DNA of 64,000 bases. Origin: Thiocystis violacea. Its GTDB lineage: Bacteria; Pseudomonadota; Gammaproteobacteria; Chromatiales; Chromatiaceae. Location: NCBI RefSeq assembly GCF_016583565.1, contig NZ_NRRF01000004.1, positions 62,001 through 126,000 on the forward strand, given 5' to 3'. Below, in pieces: positions 63,062 to 64,000 of the stretch. Within the stretch, counting starts at the first letter, position 1, and each line of letters begins with the position of its first letter. Under the pieces are notes generated by a model. It ran no database searches. It was given only the letters and a program-made list of their open reading frames with translations, and was not told the origin of the DNA. The position numbers and the translations under genes were made by a program.

Positions 63062-64000
63062 TCACGACGTGGCAGCGCCGCGGTCGAGGCGACGATAGCC
63101 GATGGCCTCGCTGAGATGAACCCTGTCGATCGCCGCCACGCCCTGCAGATCGGCAATGGTCCGGGCCACCTTGAGGATGCGGTGGTAGGCCCTGGCCGAC
63201 AGCGCAAGACGCGAGAGCGCCTGCTCCATCAGCCGACGGCCGGCATCGTCCAGAGCACAGTCGCGGTCGATCTCGCGCGAGCCGAGGGCGCTGTTGGCCT
63301 TGCCGGCGCGCTCCTGCTGGCGGGCCCGTGCCACGGCCACGCGCTGGCGCACGGGGGCGGAGCCCTCTCGCGCACCCTGAGACGCGGGTCCGAAGTGGAT
63401 GCTATCGAGACGCGGCACCTCGACATGCATATCGATCCGGTCGAGCAAGGGGCCGGAGATACGACCGCGGTAACGCGCGATCTGCTCAAGCGTGCAGCGA
63501 CAGCGCCCGGCGCTGTCGCCGAGGTAGCCGCAAGGACAGGGATTCATGGCCGCCACCAGTTGAAAGCGCGCCGGAAAGCGCGCCTGGCGGGCCGCTCGGG
63601 AGATGTGGATCTCGCCCGACTCCAGTGGCTCGCGCAAGACCTCCAGCACCTTACGGTCGAACTCGGGCAGCTCATCGAGGAACAAGACACCCTGATGGGC
63701 CATGGAGATCTCGCCTGGCTTGGGATTGCTACCGCCGCCCACCAGGGCGACACCAGACGCCGTATGGTGAGGTGCCCTGAAGGGGCGCAGCCGCCACAGC
63801 GCCGGATCGAAGGACTCGTGACCGCAGACCGAGCGGATCGCCGCCGTCTCCATCGCCTCCTCCTCGGTCAAGGGCGGCAACAGACCCGGCAGCCGATTGG
63901 CGAGCATGGACTTGCCGGTGCCCGGGGGGCCGATGAGCAGCAGGCTGTGCGCACCCGCCGCGGCGACCTCAAGGGCGCGCTTGGCGTGGTCCTGACCGCG
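63062..64000 (-). CDS. comM: ComM/YifB-family Mg-chelatase-like AAA ATPase, C-terminal part
   Basis: The frame is open to the right edge, so the N-terminal half is missing. Seen in the 313 visible codons: Walker A GPPGTGKSML, FRAPHHTASGVALVGGG, HQGVLFLDELPEFDRKVLEVLREPLESGEI, AMNPCPCGYLGD with the CRC zinc-like cysteines, DRIDMHVEV, and the C-terminal helix RILKVARTIADLQG. ComM is a helicase that promotes branch migration during natural transformation. It is not part of the bacteriochlorophyll chelatase despite the shared AAA fold. Confidence 0.93.
   Translation of the reverse strand, partial: RGQDHAKRALEVAAAGAHSLLLIGPPGTGKSMLANRLPGLLPPLTEEEAMETAAIRSVCGHESFDPALWRLRPFRAPHHTASGVALVGGGSNPKPGEISMAHQGVLFLDELPEFDRKVLEVLREPLESGEIHISRAARQARFPARFQLVAAMNPCPCGYLGDSAGRCRCTLEQIARYRGRISGPLLDRIDMHVEVPRLDSIHFGPASQGAREGSAPVRQRVAVARARQQERAGKANSALGSREIDRDCALDDAGRRLMEQALSRLALSARAYHRILKVARTIADLQGVAAIDRVHLSEAIGYRRLDRGAATS

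Noticed and set aside
63062-64000. Possible second magnesium chelatase subunit
   Set aside because: The AMNPCPCGYLGD and PHHTASGVALVGGG segments identify ComM/YifB, a DNA-processing ATPase, not a bacteriochlorophyll enzyme.

Overview
The window is high-GC DNA from a purple sulfur bacterium, most likely of the family Chromatiaceae (Gammaproteobacteria). The evidence is a complete puf operon with three LH1 beta/alpha pairs and a tetraheme PufC, the classic crtEF-bchCXYZ-puf superoperon, a spirilloxanthin-type carotenoid gene set (crtB, I, C, D, E, F) and a form IV RuBisCO-like protein of the type known from green sulfur bacteria and Allochromatium. The genus cannot be fixed from the sequence alone. 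No tRNA, rRNA, CRISPR array or intact insertion sequence was seen.

Left arm (1-14.2 kb): an RBBP9-type hydrolase (partial), a secreted RNase T2, a FIST-domain protein coupled to a hybrid histidine kinase, a gene-poor stretch with a dispersed-type inverted repeat, a small cytochrome c, an aspartoacylase-like metallohydrolase, lipA-ydcF, and a tightly packed yjbQ / RuBisCO-like / idi operon.

Photosynthesis gene cluster (14.2-45.2 kb): on the minus strand crtE-crtF-bchC-X-Y-Z-pufB1A1LMC-B2A2-B3A3; divergent from it crtD; then crtC with a DUF2269 membrane protein, two short-chain-dehydrogenase-like genes, a small membrane protein, and a facing pair that resembles CrtQ (glycosyltransferase) and CrtO (acyltransferase) of staphyloxanthin synthesis, followed by a methyltransferase, crtB-crtI, bchO-bchD-bchI and a divergent bciB. 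Sites with the PpsR/CrtJ pattern TGT-N12-ACA lie upstream of puf, between crtE and crtD, and upstream of crtI, so one redox/light repressor probably coordinates the cluster. Together these genes build bacteriochlorophyll a, the reaction centre, the LH1 antenna and carotenoids that may be glycosylated and acylated.

Right arm (45.2-64 kb): an isocitrate-lyase-family enzyme, PEP-CTERM-associated genes (a TIGR03790-like protein, a PrsT-like TPR lipoprotein and a PEP-CTERM-like exported protein with a sigma-54-like promoter), a hemerythrin, a small XRE regulator, and a reactive-chlorine/methionine-oxidation module: ECF sigma factor SigF, anti-sigma NrsF, and divergently a DUF1223 remnant, YedZ1-like cytochrome b, YedY1-like molybdoenzyme, a methionine-rich MrpX-type peptide and an exported MsrA. 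Two sites of the form GTAACY-N16-CGAA lie head to head in the SigF intergenic region. Glycogen phosphorylase, two small uncharacterised genes, an ABC-F ATPase and the 3' part of comM close the window.

Family assignments rest on motifs and remembered family sequences. Starts were chosen from Shine-Dalgarno spacing and overlap with neighbours, and several are GTG or TTG.
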